NCBI RefSeq assembly: GCF_023734095.1
Contig: NZ_AP024620.1
Span: 492,501-556,500, forward strand
DNA: 64,000 nucleotides
DNA from: Moorella sp. Hama-1
Lineage (GTDB): Bacteria > Bacillota > DSM-521 > Neomoorellales > Neomoorellaceae
Reading direction: 5' to 3'
Positions 42,072 through 53,363 of this stretch are shown here, piece by piece. How positions within the stretch are numbered: the first letter of the stretch is position 1; the number at the start of each line of letters is the position of its first letter. The translations under genes and the position numbers were made by a program. The notes beneath the pieces were generated by a model. The model worked only from the letters and a program-made list of their open reading frames with translations. It ran no database searches and was not told the DNA's origin.

Positions 42072-44402
42072 TTGCGTCGAGCCCTGCCCCTCTTGCCCCT
42101 ACGCGGGGTTATTGTTTTTCCCTACACGGTTATTCACCTGGATGTAGGGCGGGAACGCTCGGTAAGTGCCATTGAGGCGGCCATGCTTGGGGACCGGTTG
42201 ATCTTCCTGGCCATGCAAAAGGAAGCCCAGGACGACGATCCCGGCGAAAATGATATCTATACCACTGGCACCATAGCTGAGATTAAACAATTATTAAAAT
42301 TACCTGGAGGAACCATCAGGATCCTGGTAGAAGGCATCCGCCGGGGTGCGATCCAGGAATATGTCAGCCATGATCCCTTCCTCAAGGTAGAGGTCGAAGA
42401 GGCCCCGGAGCCCACAGCAACCTCCCCTGAGGTCGAGGCTCTGATGCGCTGCCTGGTGGACGAGTTTGAAACCTATGTTAAGATGGCCAAAAAGATCCCC
42501 CCGGAAACGGTAGTGGCCGTGGTCAGCCTGGAAGAGCCCGGGCGCCTGGCTGATGTGGTGGCCTCCCATCTGAACCTCAAGCTTACAGATAAGCAGGCCG
42601 TCCTGGAGGCTGTGGATATCAAAAGGAGGCTGAATATCCTCTGTGATATCCTGGCCAAGGAAAAGGAAATCCTGGAGTTGGAGCGGAAGATCGGCCTGCG
42701 GGTGCGCAAGCAGATGGAGAAGGCCCAGAAGGAATACTACCTGCGCGAGCAGATCAAGGCCATCCAGAAGGAACTGGGCGATAAGGATGATCGGGTGGCC
42801 GAGGCCGAAGAACTGCGGCAGCGCATCGCCAAAGCCAGGCTGCCTAAAGAAGTCCAGGAACGCGCCCTGAAAGAGGTTGAGCGGCTGGAAAAAATGCCGC
42901 CCATGGTGGCCGAGATAACCGTCGTCCGCACCTACCTGGATTGGCTTTTATCCCTGCCCTGGCAGAAGCAGACCCGGGATCGCCTGGATATCAAGGCGGC
43001 CGAGGCTATCCTGGATGAAGATCACTACGGTTTAAACGAGGTCAAGGATCGCATCCTGGAGTACCTGGCCATCCGCCAGCTGGCTAAAAAAATGAAGGGC
43101 CCTATCCTTTGTTTTGTCGGGCCCCCCGGTGTCGGCAAGACCTCCCTGGCCAAATCCATTGCCCGGGCCCTGCAGCGCAAGTTTGTGCGCATCTCCCTGG
43201 GCGGTACCCGGGATGAAGCGGAAATCCGCGGTCACCGGCGCACCTATGTCGGCGCCCTGCCGGGCCGCATTATCCAGGGCATGAAACAGGTGGGTACGAA
43301 GAATCCGGTCTTTTTATTAGATGAGATTGACAAATTGAGCAGCGACTTCCGGGGCGATCCCGCCTCGGCCCTGCTGGAGGTCCTGGACCCGGAACAAAAC
43401 TATATGTTCAGCGATCACTATATTGAGGCTCCCTTTGATCTCTCCAGGGTAATGTTTATCACTACCGCCAACGTTGAATACTCCATTCCCCGTCCCCTTC
43501 TGGACCGGATGGAGGTTATCCGCATCCCCGGCTATACCGAGGAAGAAAAGGTCAAGATTGCCGAGCTGCACCTGCTGCCCAAGCAGCTCCAGGAACACGG
43601 CCTCAAGAAGCAGCAGCTGGAGGTATCGGAAAACGCCCTGCGGCGGGTGGTCCGGGAGTATACCCGGGAGGCCGGCGTCCGCAACCTGGAACGGGAAATC
43701 GCCACCATCTGCCGCAAGACGGCCCGGGATATCGTCAGCGGTAAGGCAAAGGCCGTAAAAGTGACGGCCAACAATGTCGAGCAATACCTGGGCATCCCCC
43801 GCTACCGCCACACCGGGGCCGTAGGCAACGAGATGGTAGGCGTGGCCAACGGCCTGGCCTGGACGGAGGTCGGCGGTGAGGTCCTGAACATCGAGGTCTC
43901 CATCCTGAAGGGGAAGGGCAACCTTACCCTGACGGGCAAATTGGGGGACGTCATGAAGGAATCCGCCTACGCCGGTTTCAGCTACCTCCGCTCCCGGGCC
44001 AGTGAGCTGGGCCTGGAGGATGACTTTCACGAGAAGCATGACCTGCACATCCATGTTCCCGAGGGGGCTATTCCCAAGGACGGTCCCTCGGCGGGGATTA
44101 CCATGGCCACGGCCATGGCCTCGGCCCTGAAAGGGATACCGGTGCGCAGTGACCTGGCCATGACCGGGGAGATTACCCTGCGCGGCCGGGTGCTGCCGGT
44201 GGGAGGCATCAAGGAAAAGATCCTGGCGGCCCACCGGGAAGGGATTAAGACCATCATCCTGCCCCGGGAGAACGAAAAGAACCTGGAGGACATCCCGGCC
44301 AATATCAAACGCAAGATGAAGCTCATCCTAGTCGACCATATGGACGAAGTCTTGAAAGAGGCCCTGGTTAGTGGCGCCTCCGGCCGCCAGGAATCTGCTT
44401 GA
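42072..44402 (+). CDS. lon: ATP-dependent protease La (LonA)
   Basis: A 776-residue cytoplasmic protease starting at TTG 42072 behind GGAGGTG. The N-terminal substrate domain starts [17 protein letters not shown] coiled-coil region lies at about 190-270. The AAA domain has GPPGVGKTS and the Lon segment [20 protein letters not shown]. The protease domain has the catalytic serine in [11 protein letters not shown] and lysine in [14 protein letters not shown]. It degrades damaged and regulatory proteins. Confidence 0.96.
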   Translation: MRRALPLLPLRGVIVFPYTVIHLDVGRERSVSAIEAAMLGDRLIFLAMQKEAQDDDPGENDIYTTGTIAEIKQLLKLPGGTIRILVEGIRRGAIQEYVSHDPFLKVEVEEAPEPTATSPEVEALMRCLVDEFETYVKMAKKIPPETVVAVVSLEEPGRLADVVASHLNLKLTDKQAVLEAVDIKRRLNILCDILAKEKEILELERKIGLRVRKQMEKAQKEYYLREQIKAIQKELGDKDDRVAEAEELRQRIAKARLPKEVQERALKEVERLEKMPPMVAEITVVRTYLDWLLSLPWQKQTRDRLDIKAAEAILDEDHYGLNEVKDRILEYLAIRQLAKKMKGPILCFVGPPGVGKTSLAKSIARALQRKFVRISLGGTRDEAEIRGHRRTYVGALPGRIIQGMKQVGTKNPVFLLDEIDKLSSDFRGDPASALLEVLDPEQNYMFSDHYIEAPFDLSRVMFITTANVEYSIPRPLLDRMEVIRIPGYTEEEKVKIAELHLLPKQLQEHGLKKQQLEVSENALRRVVREYTREAGVRNLEREIATICRKTARDIVSGKAKAVKVTANNVEQYLGIPRYRHTGAVGNEMVGVANGLAWTEVGGEVLNIEVSILKGKGNLTLTGKLGDVMKESAYAGFSYLRSRASELGLEDDFHEKHDLHIHVPEGAIPKDGPSAGITMATAMASALKGIPVRSDLAMTGEITLRGRVLPVGGIKEKILAAHREGIKTIILPRENEKNLEDIPANIKRKMKLILVDHMDEVLKEALVSGASGRQESA

Positions 44403-44422
44403 AGCTTATTTTTAGACAGCCC

Positions 44423-44519
44423 TTGACAGCAAGACCTGGAAATCGGTAAGATAATACCGTGCAGCAAGGTCAAGACGGCGCACAACCCCTCGTCCGTCCG
44501 GGCGGACGGGGGGTTTTTT
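44423..44519 (+). promoter_or_regulatory. valS promoter with leader terminator
   Basis: TTGACA (44423-44428), 18 bases, TAAGAT (44447-44452). The expected transcript start near 44459 is followed by GTGC/GCAC pairing and then a strong terminator, CCCCTCGTCCG (44486-44496) with CGGACGGGGGG and TTTTTT (to 44519), 24 bases before valS. It is either a short attenuated leader or the end of lon plus a small RNA. A T-box is not recognisable; the leader is too short. Confidence 0.6.
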
Positions 44520-44543
44520 GTAGTAAGGATGAGGAGGCAGTTT

Positions 44544-47189
44544 GTGTTGGCTACGCTGGATAAGGTCTATGATCCCAAGGATGTCGAAGGAAAGTGGTAC
44601 CACTACTGGACGGAAAAAGGTTACTTCCGGGGTCCCCTGCCGGCAAAGGGCCAGCAGACCTTTAGCATAGTCATGCCGCCCCCCAACGTCACCGGCAGCC
44701 TGCACCTGGGCCATGCCCTGGATAATACCCTCCAGGACATCCTTACCCGCTGGCACCGGATGCGCGGCGACGCCACCCTGTGGGTGCCGGGCACCGACCA
44801 CGCCGGCATAGCTACCCAGGCAAGGGTAGAAGAAGAACTGGCTAAAGAGGGCTTAAGTAAGTATGACCTGGGCCGGGAGCGGTTCCTGGAGCGAGTCTGG
44901 GATTGGAAGCACCAGTACGGTAACCGCATTACCAGCCAGCTGCGGCTCCTAGGCTCCTCTTGCGACTGGAGCCGGGAGCGCTTTACCATGGACGAGGGTT
45001 GCTCCCGGGCGGTGCGCGAGGTCTTTGTCCGCCTTTATGAAAAAGGCCTTATTTACCGTGGCAGTTATATAATCAACTGGTGTCCCCGCTGCCGGACCAC
45101 CATCTCCGATATCGAAGTCGAACATGAGGAGGAGAACGGCCACCTCTGGTACATCCGTTATCCCTTTAAAGACGGCAGCGGTGGCATAACCATCGCCACC
45201 ACCAGACCCGAGACCATGCTGGGGGATACGGCCGTAGCCGTCAACCCTGCCGACGAGCGCTACCGGGAGGTCGTTGGTAAAACTCTGGTCCTGCCCCTGG
45301 TCAACCGGGAGATCCCCGTCATTGCCGACGAGTATGTTGATCCCGCCTTTGGCACCGGGGCGGTAAAGATCACCCCGGCCCACGACCCCAATGACTTTGA
45401 GGTTGCTACCCGCCATAACTTGCCGTCGATTACCGTTATTGGTAAAGATGCGGTGATGACAGAAGAAGCCGGGCCCTATGCCGGGATGGAGCGTTATACC
45501 TGCCGCGGCCAGCTGGTGGACGACCTCCAGGCTGCTGGTTTCCTGGTCAAGGTGGAAGAACATACCCACGCCGTTGGCCACTGCTACCGCTGCGGGACGA
45601 CCATTGAGCCCCTGGTTTCACCCCAGTGGTTCGTCCGCATGGCTCCCCTGGCAGCGCCGGCTATCCAAGCAGCTAAAGAAGGCCGGGTACGCTTTGTGCC
45701 CGAACGTTTCACCAGGATCTATCTTAACTGGCTGGAGAATATCCGTGACTGGTGTATCTCCCGCCAGCTGTGGTGGGGCCACCGCATTCCCGTCTGGTAC
45801 TGCCAGCAGTGCGGCGAGGAGATCTGTACCCGGGAGGATCCTGGAGAATGCCCGGCCTGCGGCAGTACGGCCCTGGAGCAGGATCCCGACGTCCTGGATA
45901 CCTGGTTCAGCTCTGCCCTCTGGCCCTTCTCCACCCTGGGCTGGCCGGAAAAGACGCCGGAATTGGCGGCCTTTTACCCGACTACGGTCCTGGTAACCGG
46001 CCGGGATATCATCTTCTTCTGGGTGGCCCGCATGCTTTTCATGGGCCTGGAGTTCATGGGGGACGTGCCCTTCCGGGAGGTCCTCATCCACGGTCTCATC
46101 CTGGACGCCCAGGGGCGCAAAATGAGCAAATCCCTGGGTAACGGCGTCGATCCCATGGAGGTCATCAAGGAGTACGGCGCTGACACCCTGCGCCTGATGC
46201 TGGTCACCGGCAATACGCCGGGGAACGACTTGCGCTTCCATCCCGAGCGCCTGGAAGGCACCCGGAACTTTGCCAATAAGATCTGGAATGCCGCTCGCTT
46301 TGCCCTGATGAACCTGGAGGACTATCAACCGGCGCCCCTCCGGCCGGCGGACTTTACCCTGGCCGATGGCTGGATCCTTACCCGTTTAAACCAGCTGATC
46401 CGGGAGGTCAATGCCGGCCTGGAAGCCTACGAAATCGGCGAAGTGGCCCGGCTCCTCTACGAGTTTTTCTGGGGCGAGTTGTGCGACTGGTATATTGAAC
46501 TTATCAAGCCACGCCTCTATGGCCAGGACCGGCGGGAACGGCAGGTGGCCCAGGGGGTGCTGGTGACGGTCCTGGGCTGCAGCCTCCAGCTCCTCCATCC
46601 CTTTATGCCCTTTATCACCGAAGAGATCTGGCAGCACCTGCCGGGGGAACGGGAGAGCATCATGATCAGTTCCTGGCCCCGGCCTGTGCCGGGGTACGAT
46701 GATGCCGGGGCCAGGGAGAAAATGGAGCTGATCATGGCCGTGATCCGGGCTGTACGTACCCTGCGCAGCGAGATGAACGTCCCCCCCGGCCGCAAGGCCG
46801 AGGTCATCCTGGTGGCGGCCGACCCGGCAGCCAGGGAGATTCTGCGGCAGGGCACCGGTTACCTGGCCAACCTGGCCGCCGCCGGTCAGGTGCAGGTAGT
46901 AGCCGCCCTGGCCCAGCCCCCCTCCCGGGCGGCGACGGCCATTACCGCCGGGGTGCAGGTCTTCTTGCCCCTGGCTGGCCTGATTGATCTGGAAAAGGAA
47001 CAGGCCCGCCTGGAAAAGGAGCTCCAGCACGTGCGGGCCGACCTGGAGAAGGTGGAGACAAAGCTGGCCCGGGCCGACTTCCGGATCAAGGCGCCGGCAG
47101 CCATCGTCGCCAAAGAAGAGGCCAAAGCGGCAGAATTAAAGGCCACCCTGGCGGCTCTAAGCCAGCGCCTGAGCTACCTCAGGGGTTAG
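44544..47189 (+). CDS. valS: Valyl-tRNA synthetase
   Basis: An 881-residue class I enzyme. GTG 44544 is preferred because GAGGAGG lies six bases upstream; ATG 44529 would precede that site. The HIGH-type box is HLGHALDN, the KMSKS box KMSKSLGNG. The editing domain has [18 protein letters not shown] zinc-like [11 protein letters not shown] and CQQCG segment is present. The C terminus is the tRNA-binding coiled coil (about 805-881). Confidence 0.97.
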   Translation: MLATLDKVYDPKDVEGKWYHYWTEKGYFRGPLPAKGQQTFSIVMPPPNVTGSLHLGHALDNTLQDILTRWHRMRGDATLWVPGTDHAGIATQARVEEELAKEGLSKYDLGRERFLERVWDWKHQYGNRITSQLRLLGSSCDWSRERFTMDEGCSRAVREVFVRLYEKGLIYRGSYIINWCPRCRTTISDIEVEHEEENGHLWYIRYPFKDGSGGITIATTRPETMLGDTAVAVNPADERYREVVGKTLVLPLVNREIPVIADEYVDPAFGTGAVKITPAHDPNDFEVATRHNLPSITVIGKDAVMTEEAGPYAGMERYTCRGQLVDDLQAAGFLVKVEEHTHAVGHCYRCGTTIEPLVSPQWFVRMAPLAAPAIQAAKEGRVRFVPERFTRIYLNWLENIRDWCISRQLWWGHRIPVWYCQQCGEEICTREDPGECPACGSTALEQDPDVLDTWFSSALWPFSTLGWPEKTPELAAFYPTTVLVTGRDIIFFWVARMLFMGLEFMGDVPFREVLIHGLILDAQGRKMSKSLGNGVDPMEVIKEYGADTLRLMLVTGNTPGNDLRFHPERLEGTRNFANKIWNAARFALMNLEDYQPAPLRPADFTLADGWILTRLNQLIREVNAGLEAYEIGEVARLLYEFFWGELCDWYIELIKPRLYGQDRRERQVAQGVLVTVLGCSLQLLHPFMPFITEEIWQHLPGERESIMISSWPRPVPGYDDAGAREKMELIMAVIRAVRTLRSEMNVPPGRKAEVILVAADPAAREILRQGTGYLANLAAAGQVQVVAALAQPPSRAATAITAGVQVFLPLAGLIDLEKEQARLEKELQHVRADLEKVETKLARADFRIKAPAAIVAKEEAKAAELKATLAALSQRLSYLRG

Positions 47190-47495
47190 CCCTGCAGCCG
47201 CTCATGGCGACGAGCCGCCACTATCGAGGCATGAAAATAGTGGGCGAGGCAGGGGCTGGCGGAAGGCGACTTGGTTGGAGGCGTATAGCAAACTCAGCGA
47301 AGCCGCAGCGAGGCGGCGGTGAACGGGATGGGGATCGGTAACGTTGATAAAGGAACGAAGAGTTCCGCTCCCTGCTGCGTTTATTCAGAAAGATAAAGCC
47401 GAGCCACCCCCGCCGCCGAGCAAGGCTGAGCGCCAAGTTTGCTCGCCGAGAACCACCGGAGCCTGGAGCCTGTACCCGCCAGCCCCGCAGCCGTT
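47190..47495. repeat. Palindromic intergenic element, copy C
   Basis: It contains GGAAGGCGACTTGGTT, AGCAAACTCAGCGAAGCCG and GGTGAACGGGATGGGGA as in copy A. GGGGCTGGCGG near 47252 is matched by its complement CCGCCAGCCCC near 47482, so the ends of the element form an inverted repeat. The 47190-47548 interval contains no gene. Confidence 0.7.
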
Positions 47496-47548
47496 ACTAT
47501 AAGTTGCCACCAGTATCGGTAGAATGCTATCATCGGAGGAAAAAACGG

Positions 47549-48871
47549 GTGAACTACCAGGAATCCCTTGAGTTTTTAAGGCAACTGACCAAATTTGGTT
47601 TTAACCTGGGCCTGGGGCGGATCCAGGAACTCATGCGCCGCTCCGGTTCGCCCCAGGAACGCCTGCGCTTTATCCATATCGGTGGCACCAACGGCAAGGG
47701 TTCGGTAGCGGCCATGGTGGCCAGTATCCTGCAGGCGGCAGGTTACCGGGTGGGCCTCTTTACCTCGCCCCACCTCCATTCCTATACCGAGCGCATCCGT
47801 ATTAACGGCCGGAACATCCCGGAAGAGGGCCTGGCGGCCCTCCTCACCTGGTTCAAGCCCCTGCTTACGGCCATGGTGGCCGAGGGCTACGAGCACCCGA
47901 CGGAGTTTGAGGTGGGCACGGCCGTAGCCCTGAAGTATTTTGCCGACGAAGGGGTAGACCTGGTAGTCCTGGAAGTCGGCCTGGGGGGAGCCATCGATTC
48001 CACCAATGTCATCCCCACGTCCCTGGTGAGCGTTATCACCAACGTCGGTATGGATCACATGCAGTATTTAGGGAATACTATAGCCGAGATCGCCGCAGTC
48101 AAGGCCGGCATTATCAAAGAAAAGGGAGTTGTGGTTACGGCTTCCCGGCGACCGGAGGCCCTGGAGGTAATCGGCCGTACCTGCCGGGAAAAGGGGGCCA
48201 CCCTCTACCAGGTCGGCCGGGATGTCACCTGGCGGGAGCGCCGGGTATCCCTGGCCGGGGGCGAGTTTGACTGCCGGGGCCTACTGGCTGAGTATGTGGA
48301 CCTGAGGGTACCCCTCCTGGGGCGGCACCAGCTGGAGAATGCCGCGACGGCGGTGGCCACCATTGAGGCTGCCGTCCGCCACCATAGCCTGCAGGTGAGC
48401 CCCGACCACCTGCGTCAGGGTCTGGCTACCGCCTCTTGGCCGGCGCGCCTGGAGATTATGCACCGCGAACCTATGATCATTATTGACGGGGCCCATAACT
48501 ATGACGGGGCCGTCTGCCTGCGCCGGGCCCTGGAAGAGATCTTTCACTATCATCACCTGATCCTCGTCCTGGGGATGCTGGCAGATAAAGAGCGAGAGCG
48601 GGTGGTGGCCGAGCTGGCCCCCCTGGCGACGGCCGTCGTGGTTACCCGGCCCAATAACCCCCGGGCCGGGAACTGGCAGTCCCTGGCCGCCAGCGTGGGG
48701 AACTACGTGGGGGAAGTCGAGGTTATCGAGGCCATCCCCGCGGCCATTAAGAGGGCTCTGGCCCTTGCCGGGCCGTCTGACCTGATCTGCATTACCGGTT
48801 CTTTGTACATGGTAGCAGACGCCAGGGAGCGGCTTAAGAACTTTCAAAAAGAGGAATCTCCGGGGCGGTAG
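47549..48871 (+). CDS. folC: Folylpolyglutamate synthase / dihydrofolate synthase
   Basis: A 440-residue Mur-ligase-type enzyme adding glutamate to folates. GTG 47549 with GGAGG upstream is preferred to an upstream ATG. The P-loop is GGTNGKGS. Other family parts are GLFTSPHLHSYTERIRING, EVGLGGAIDSTN and the DGAHNYDGA segment of the C-terminal domain. Folate is central to acetogenic carbon flow, which would suit a Moorella-like host. Confidence 0.94.
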   Translation: MNYQESLEFLRQLTKFGFNLGLGRIQELMRRSGSPQERLRFIHIGGTNGKGSVAAMVASILQAAGYRVGLFTSPHLHSYTERIRINGRNIPEEGLAALLTWFKPLLTAMVAEGYEHPTEFEVGTAVALKYFADEGVDLVVLEVGLGGAIDSTNVIPTSLVSVITNVGMDHMQYLGNTIAEIAAVKAGIIKEKGVVVTASRRPEALEVIGRTCREKGATLYQVGRDVTWRERRVSLAGGEFDCRGLLAEYVDLRVPLLGRHQLENAATAVATIEAAVRHHSLQVSPDHLRQGLATASWPARLEIMHREPMIIIDGAHNYDGAVCLRRALEEIFHYHHLILVLGMLADKERERVVAELAPLATAVVVTRPNNPRAGNWQSLAASVGNYVGEVEVIEAIPAAIKRALALAGPSDLICITGSLYMVADARERLKNFQKEESPGR

Positions 48872-48919
48872 CGAATATGTCTTGTGAAAGAAGTATTGAA
48901 CCATAAGGGGGCAGACCAG

Positions 48920-49567
48920 GTGAAGACCTTAAAAATTCCCGAAGCGACTATTACCCGTTTATCGGTTTATTCCCGCTACTTGGCCCAGGTAGACCGCCAC
49001 GGCGTAGCCACTATCTCCTCGGGCGAAATCGCCGAGGGGGTCGGCGTCAGCCCGGCCCAGGTCCGTAAGGACCTAGCCTACTTTGGTGAATTCGGCACCC
49101 GGGGTGTAGGTTATAACGTCAAGGACCTCTACTGGCATATTATTAAGATCCTTGGTCTCAATACTACCTGGTCGGTGGTCATCATCGGCGCCGGTAACCT
49201 GGGTACAGCCCTTTCCATGTACGGCGGGTTTCGCGAGCGGGGCTTTAAAATAGTAGGCATCTTTGACAACGCCCCCCATAAGATCGGCTACCGCTTGAAT
49301 GGTGTCGAGGTTTATCCCTTGGAGCGCCTGAAGGAAATAATTGAGCGGGAAAAGGCGCAAATCGCCATTATTACCGTCCCGGCGGAATACGCCCAGGAGG
49401 TTGCCGACCTGCTGGTGGAGACCAGTATCCAGGGCATCCTGAACTTCGCCCCGCGGGTGTTGAACCTCCCGGAACAAATTGAACTCCGGAATGTCGATCT
49501 CTCGGTAAATCTGGAGATACTAACCTTTAATCTAGCCTTTCGCCGGGCCATGAAGGCCGGCAAATGA
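48920..49567 (+). CDS. rex: Redox-sensing transcriptional repressor Rex
   Basis: A 215-residue repressor that senses NADH/NAD. GTG 48920 with AAGGGGG upstream matches the family start [21 protein letters not shown]. The winged helix covers residues 1-80 ([34 protein letters not shown]). The Rossmann domain has [11 protein letters not shown]. The end carries the swapped helix [10 protein letters not shown]. Rex usually controls fermentation and respiration genes. Its stop overlaps the maf start by four bases. Confidence 0.95.
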   Translation: MKTLKIPEATITRLSVYSRYLAQVDRHGVATISSGEIAEGVGVSPAQVRKDLAYFGEFGTRGVGYNVKDLYWHIIKILGLNTTWSVVIIGAGNLGTALSMYGGFRERGFKIVGIFDNAPHKIGYRLNGVEVYPLERLKEIIEREKAQIAIITVPAEYAQEVADLLVETSIQGILNFAPRVLNLPEQIELRNVDLSVNLEILTFNLAFRRAMKAGK

Positions 49568-50148
49568 GCAACTTGATTCTGGCCTCAGCCTCGCCGCGGC
49601 GGCGGGAACTCCTGGGCCGGATTGGCTTACAGTTTGACGTCCGGCCCAGCCGGATTGATGAGGAGCGTTACCGGGATTTGCCACCAGGGCCCAGGGTGGA
49701 AGCCCTGGCCCTGGCCAAAGCCCGGGCTGTGGCCGCCAGGGTGGCTGATGCTCTGGTCCTGGGGGCTGATACCCTGGTGGTCTGCCAGGGCCAGGTCCTG
49801 GGGAAACCGGATTCGCCGGCAGATGCTGCGGCTATGTTGACCTTTTTAAGCGGTCGCATCCATAACGTCTATACCGGGGTGGCGGTTGTCCGGGCCCCTG
49901 GTGTAGAGGCGCGGGTGACCCACGCCCGGACGGCGGTTACCTTTCGCCGCCTGACCCCGGACCAGATTGCCGCCTATGTAGCCACCGGGGAACCCCTGGA
50001 TAAAGCCGGCGCCTATGGCATCCAGGGCCGCGGCGCCCTGCTGGTGGCAGGGATCCAGGGTGATTATTTCAATGTCGTCGGCCTGCCCCTGATCAAGGTG
50101 GAAGAGCTGCTGGCCGCATTCGGAGTGGATGTTTGGGGGAGATTATAG
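49564..50148 (+). CDS. maf: Maf-family nucleotide pyrophosphatase
   Basis: A 194-residue enzyme cleaving dTTP/UTP and modified nucleotides. It begins [19 protein letters not shown], the Maf signature. It also has [18 protein letters not shown] and [35 protein letters not shown]. It sits between rex and radC at the head of the mre-min region, the common place for maf in this phylum. Confidence 0.94.
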   Translation: MSNLILASASPRRRELLGRIGLQFDVRPSRIDEERYRDLPPGPRVEALALAKARAVAARVADALVLGADTLVVCQGQVLGKPDSPADAAAMLTFLSGRIHNVYTGVAVVRAPGVEARVTHARTAVTFRRLTPDQIAAYVATGEPLDKAGAYGIQGRGALLVAGIQGDYFNVVGLPLIKVEELLAAFGVDVWGRL

Positions 50149-50838
50149 ATGTCTGGAGAACCGGGGGTCACGATTAAAGAATTACCCGTCGAACTGCGGC
50201 CCCGGGAGAGGCTTTTGACCGCCGGGGTTCAGGCTCTGTCCAATGCTGAACTCCTGGCCATCCTCCTGCGGACGGGAACCAGGACCGAATCCGCCCTGGA
50301 TGTTGCCCGCCGCCTCCTTTCCGGGCCCGAGGGCCTGCAATACCTGGCCGGGGCTACCCTGGAAGAGCTGCAGGAGCAAAGGGGGATCGGCCTGGCCAAG
50401 GCGGCAGAACTCAAGGCCGCCCTGGAACTGGGCCGGCGCCTGGCCGCCTTTAACCTGGCACGCACGGTGATCCGCAATCCCCGGGACGTCGCCGGGCTCC
50501 TCCTGGAGGAGATGCGCTACCTGGACCGGGAGAATTTCCGCACCGTTTCCCTGAATACGAAAAACCAGGTCCTGGGGATTGACAACGTGTCGGTAGGGAG
50601 CCTGAATTCTTCCCTGGCCCATCCCCGGGAGGTTTTTAAAGATCCCATCCGGCGCAGCGCGGCGGCCATTATCCTGGCCCATAACCATCCCAGCGGCGAC
50701 GCCACCCCCAGCCAGGAAGATATCAACGTCACCCGGCGCCTGGTGGAGGCCGGGCGGATCCTGGGGATTGAAGTCCTGGATCATTTAATTATCGGCGACG
50801 GTCGCTTTACCAGCCTCAAGGAACGAAATCTACTTTAA
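50149..50838 (+). CDS. radC: DNA repair protein RadC homolog
   Basis: A 229-residue protein starting directly after the maf stop. The N-terminal half holds a helix-hairpin-helix ([21 protein letters not shown]). The C-terminal JAB domain has LAHNHPSGDATPSQED and VLDHLIIGDGR. This is the full-length chromosomal form. The element protein at 6208-6726 has only the JAB half. Despite the name, a repair role is doubtful. Confidence 0.94.
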   Translation: MSGEPGVTIKELPVELRPRERLLTAGVQALSNAELLAILLRTGTRTESALDVARRLLSGPEGLQYLAGATLEELQEQRGIGLAKAAELKAALELGRRLAAFNLARTVIRNPRDVAGLLLEEMRYLDRENFRTVSLNTKNQVLGIDNVSVGSLNSSLAHPREVFKDPIRRSAAAIILAHNHPSGDATPSQEDINVTRRLVEAGRILGIEVLDHLIIGDGRFTSLKERNLL

Positions 50839-50895
50839 TGTATAGCTGCCTTACTTCGACATTTTTATTTTTAATGTACAGGCAAACTTAACCTC

Positions 50896-50924
50896 TTGCC
50901 CTGTACCTGACCCTATACTATAAT
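50896..50924 (+). promoter_or_regulatory. Promoter of the mreB operon
   Basis: TTGCCC (50896-50901), 17 bases, TATAAT (50919-50924), 33 bases before mreB. Confidence 0.75.
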
Positions 50925-50956
50925 GGGCACGAGTTAACCAGGAAGGAGCTAAGGTT

Positions 50957-51997
50957 ATGATCTTCGCCCAAGACCTGGGGATTGACCTGGGTACGGCCAA
51001 TACCCTGGTTCACGTTCGCAATAAGGGCATTATCCTGCGGGAACCTTCGGTGGTGGCCATCCAGCGGGGCACCGGCACAGTCATGGCCGTTGGTGAGGAA
51101 GCCAAGCGGATGATCGGTCGGACGCCGGGTAATATTGTGGCCATTCGCCCGTTAAAAGACGGCGTAATCGCCGATTTTGACGTTACCCAGAGCATGTTGC
51201 GCTATTTTATCGAGAAAGCCATACCCAAGGGTTTCCTGGTGCGGCCGCGGGTAGTCGTGGGGGTCCCTTCGGGGGTGACGGCGGTGGAGGAACGGGCTGT
51301 CCGCGAAGCAGCCCTCCAGGCCGGGGCCAAAGAGGCCTACCTTATTGAAGAGCCCATGGCAGCAGCCATTGGGGCCGGCCTGCCGGTTTATGAGCCCACC
51401 GGTAATATGATTGTCGACATCGGCGGCGGCACTACCGAGGTGGCCGTAATTTCCCTGGGCGGTATCGTCACCAGCCGTTCCATCCGCATTGGCGGTGACG
51501 AGATGGACGAGGCCATCACCCAGTATATCAAGCGTACCTATAACCTGATGATTGGCGAGCGGACGGCGGAGGAAATCAAGATTGAGCTGGGCGCGGCTTA
51601 TTTCGGCGACACCGATGAAGACCAGGAACGCCAGCAGCGAACCTATGCCGTCCGGGGCCGGGACCTGGTGACGGGCCTGCCCAAGACCATCGAGATTACA
51701 GCCATGGAGATTAAGGAGGCCCTGGCGGAACCGGTGGCCGCCATCCTGGAGGCTATTAAGGTCTGCCTGGAGCGGACGCCTCCGGAGCTGGCGGCCGACC
51801 TGATGGACCGGGGGATTGTCCTGGCCGGGGGTGGCTCTTTGTTATGGGGCCTGGATCGCCTGGTGAGCCAGGAAACCGGCATGCCCGTAAATATGGCCGA
51901 GGATCCCCTGACGGCGGTGGCTGTAGGCACAGGCAAGGTCCTGGAGAATATTGAAGTCCTGAAACGGGTGCTTTTGCCGGCACGGCGCTCGGGTTAG
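50957..51997 (+). CDS. mreB: Rod-shape determining protein MreB
   Basis: A 346-residue bacterial actin, ATG 50957 with AAGGAG upstream. It has the actin-fold ATP motifs [34 protein letters not shown] and [15 protein letters not shown]. It polymerises under the membrane and guides lateral wall synthesis together with MreC, MreD, PBP2 and RodA, all encoded downstream. Confidence 0.97.
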   Translation: MIFAQDLGIDLGTANTLVHVRNKGIILREPSVVAIQRGTGTVMAVGEEAKRMIGRTPGNIVAIRPLKDGVIADFDVTQSMLRYFIEKAIPKGFLVRPRVVVGVPSGVTAVEERAVREAALQAGAKEAYLIEEPMAAAIGAGLPVYEPTGNMIVDIGGGTTEVAVISLGGIVTSRSIRIGGDEMDEAITQYIKRTYNLMIGERTAEEIKIELGAAYFGDTDEDQERQQRTYAVRGRDLVTGLPKTIEITAMEIKEALAEPVAAILEAIKVCLERTPPELAADLMDRGIVLAGGGSLLWGLDRLVSQETGMPVNMAEDPLTAVAVGTGKVLENIEVLKRVLLPARRSG

Positions 51998-52012
51998 AGG
52001 GAGTGAGGAGCT

Positions 52013-52927
52013 TTGAGCCGTCGGTGGCGGAAGCTCGTTGCCCCGTTGATCCTGGTGCTGGCGGTAGCCGGTCTGATAGTTATGATGCGCTGGTCGGCCC
52101 TGGAGAGGAGTCGCCTGACCTTCCTCGAAGGCAGCCTGCGGGATGCCCTGGCCCCGGCGGAGCGGGGTATCACCCTGGTTGTCAACAAGGGGACGGGCTG
52201 GCTGGCGGCAGTCAAGGATTATGGTCGCCTGCAGGCCGAAAACCAGGCCCTGAAGCAGCAAGTTGCTGAACTGCAGGCGGCAACGGTGCAAATGGAGGAG
52301 TACCGCCAGGAGAATAACCGCCTGCGGGCCCTCCTGGATTATAAGACAGCCAACCAGCAGGCCTTTACTTTTACGGCCGCCCCGGTCATCGGCCGCAACC
52401 CTAATAACTGGTATCATACCATTACCCTGGGGTTGGGATCCAGTGCTGGCCTGAAAAAGGACCAGGTAGTAGTTACCTCCCAGGGGGTGGTGGGCCGGAT
52501 TATCGCCGTTTCCCCCCGGACGGCCGAGGTCCTGTTGATCCTGGACCGGGAAGGGGCCATCGGGGGCATGATCCAGGTCACCCGTACCCCGGGGATAGTG
52601 GAAGGCAGCCCGGATTACCGGGGTTACCTGCAGATGGTCCACGTGCCCCGGGACGCCCAGATACTGCCCAACCAGGTGGTCATTACCTCCGGATTGGGGG
52701 GTGTCTTCCCCCGGGGTTTGTTACTGGGAACAGTGATTAAGACCCTGCCGGAGCCGGACGGCTTAATGCAGCGGGCCATAATCGCTCCAGCGGTAGACTT
52801 TGATCGCCTGGAGGATGTCCTGGTCATCACCGGGGTCAAAGGGGGCGTTAACGATGCAGTTCCTGGGGTTACTGGTCCTGGGCCTGGTGGGGCTGGTCCT
52901 GGAGGCAACCCTGCTGCCGGCCATTAA
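52013..52927 (+). CDS. mreC: Rod-shape determining protein MreC
   Basis: A 304-residue protein from TTG 52013. It has a basic N-terminal cytoplasmic part, one membrane segment (residues 10-27), a coiled coil (about 60-105) and the beta-rich extracellular domain with VIGRNPNNWYHTITLG and VVTSQGVVGRI. The Gly/Pro-rich tail is translated from DNA that also encodes the start of mreD, with a 74-base overlap. Confidence 0.94.
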   Translation: MSRRWRKLVAPLILVLAVAGLIVMMRWSALERSRLTFLEGSLRDALAPAERGITLVVNKGTGWLAAVKDYGRLQAENQALKQQVAELQAATVQMEEYRQENNRLRALLDYKTANQQAFTFTAAPVIGRNPNNWYHTITLGLGSSAGLKKDQVVVTSQGVVGRIIAVSPRTAEVLLILDREGAIGGMIQVTRTPGIVEGSPDYRGYLQMVHVPRDAQILPNQVVITSGLGGVFPRGLLLGTVIKTLPEPDGLMQRAIIAPAVDFDRLEDVLVITGVKGGVNDAVPGVTGPGPGGAGPGGNPAAGH

Positions 52928-53363
52928 ACTGGCAGGGGTGAGGGCTGATCTATTAACAGTTATCCTGTCTATCTATGCCCTCCTCCAGGGTGCTCCCCGG
53001 GGTGCATCGCTGGGATTTGCCTACGGCCTCCTGGAGGATTTATACCTGGGCAAGTACCTGGGCCTCAATGCCCTGAGCAAGATGCTTACCGGTTATTTAG
53101 TAGGTTTAAGCAAGGATCGCCTCAACCAGGATAACTGGCTGGTTCCCGGTATCCTGGTCTTTTTCGCCACCATCGGCCAGGGTTTTCTTGTCCTTTTGCT
53201 GACCTACATCACCGGTCAAGGGTATCCCTTGCTGGCTGGCCTGGAGGCCATTGTCCTGCCCATGGCCTTTTATGATGGTGGCCTGGCCTTGCTAGGCTAT
53301 AACTTTTATCAGGGGGGGATAGGATGGGCAACCAGGAAAAGGAGAATTGGAAGCCATGGTTAA
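52854..53363 (+). CDS. mreD: Rod-shape determining protein MreD
   Basis: A 169-residue membrane protein with about five segments. ATG 52854 with AAAGGGGG upstream gives the usual start MQFLGLLVLGLVGLVLEATLLP. GASLGFAYGLLEDLYLGKYLGLNALSKMLTGYLVG is the family core. It bridges MreC and the wall enzymes. It overlaps both mreC and mrdA. Confidence 0.9.
   Translation: MQFLGLLVLGLVGLVLEATLLPAIKLAGVRADLLTVILSIYALLQGAPRGASLGFAYGLLEDLYLGKYLGLNALSKMLTGYLVGLSKDRLNQDNWLVPGILVFFATIGQGFLVLLLTYITGQGYPLLAGLEAIVLPMAFYDGGLALLGYNFYQGGIGWATRKRRIGSHG

Noticed and set aside
44403-44528. T-box leader before valS
   Set aside because: The interval is too short, and neither a specifier loop nor the T-box consensus is seen.
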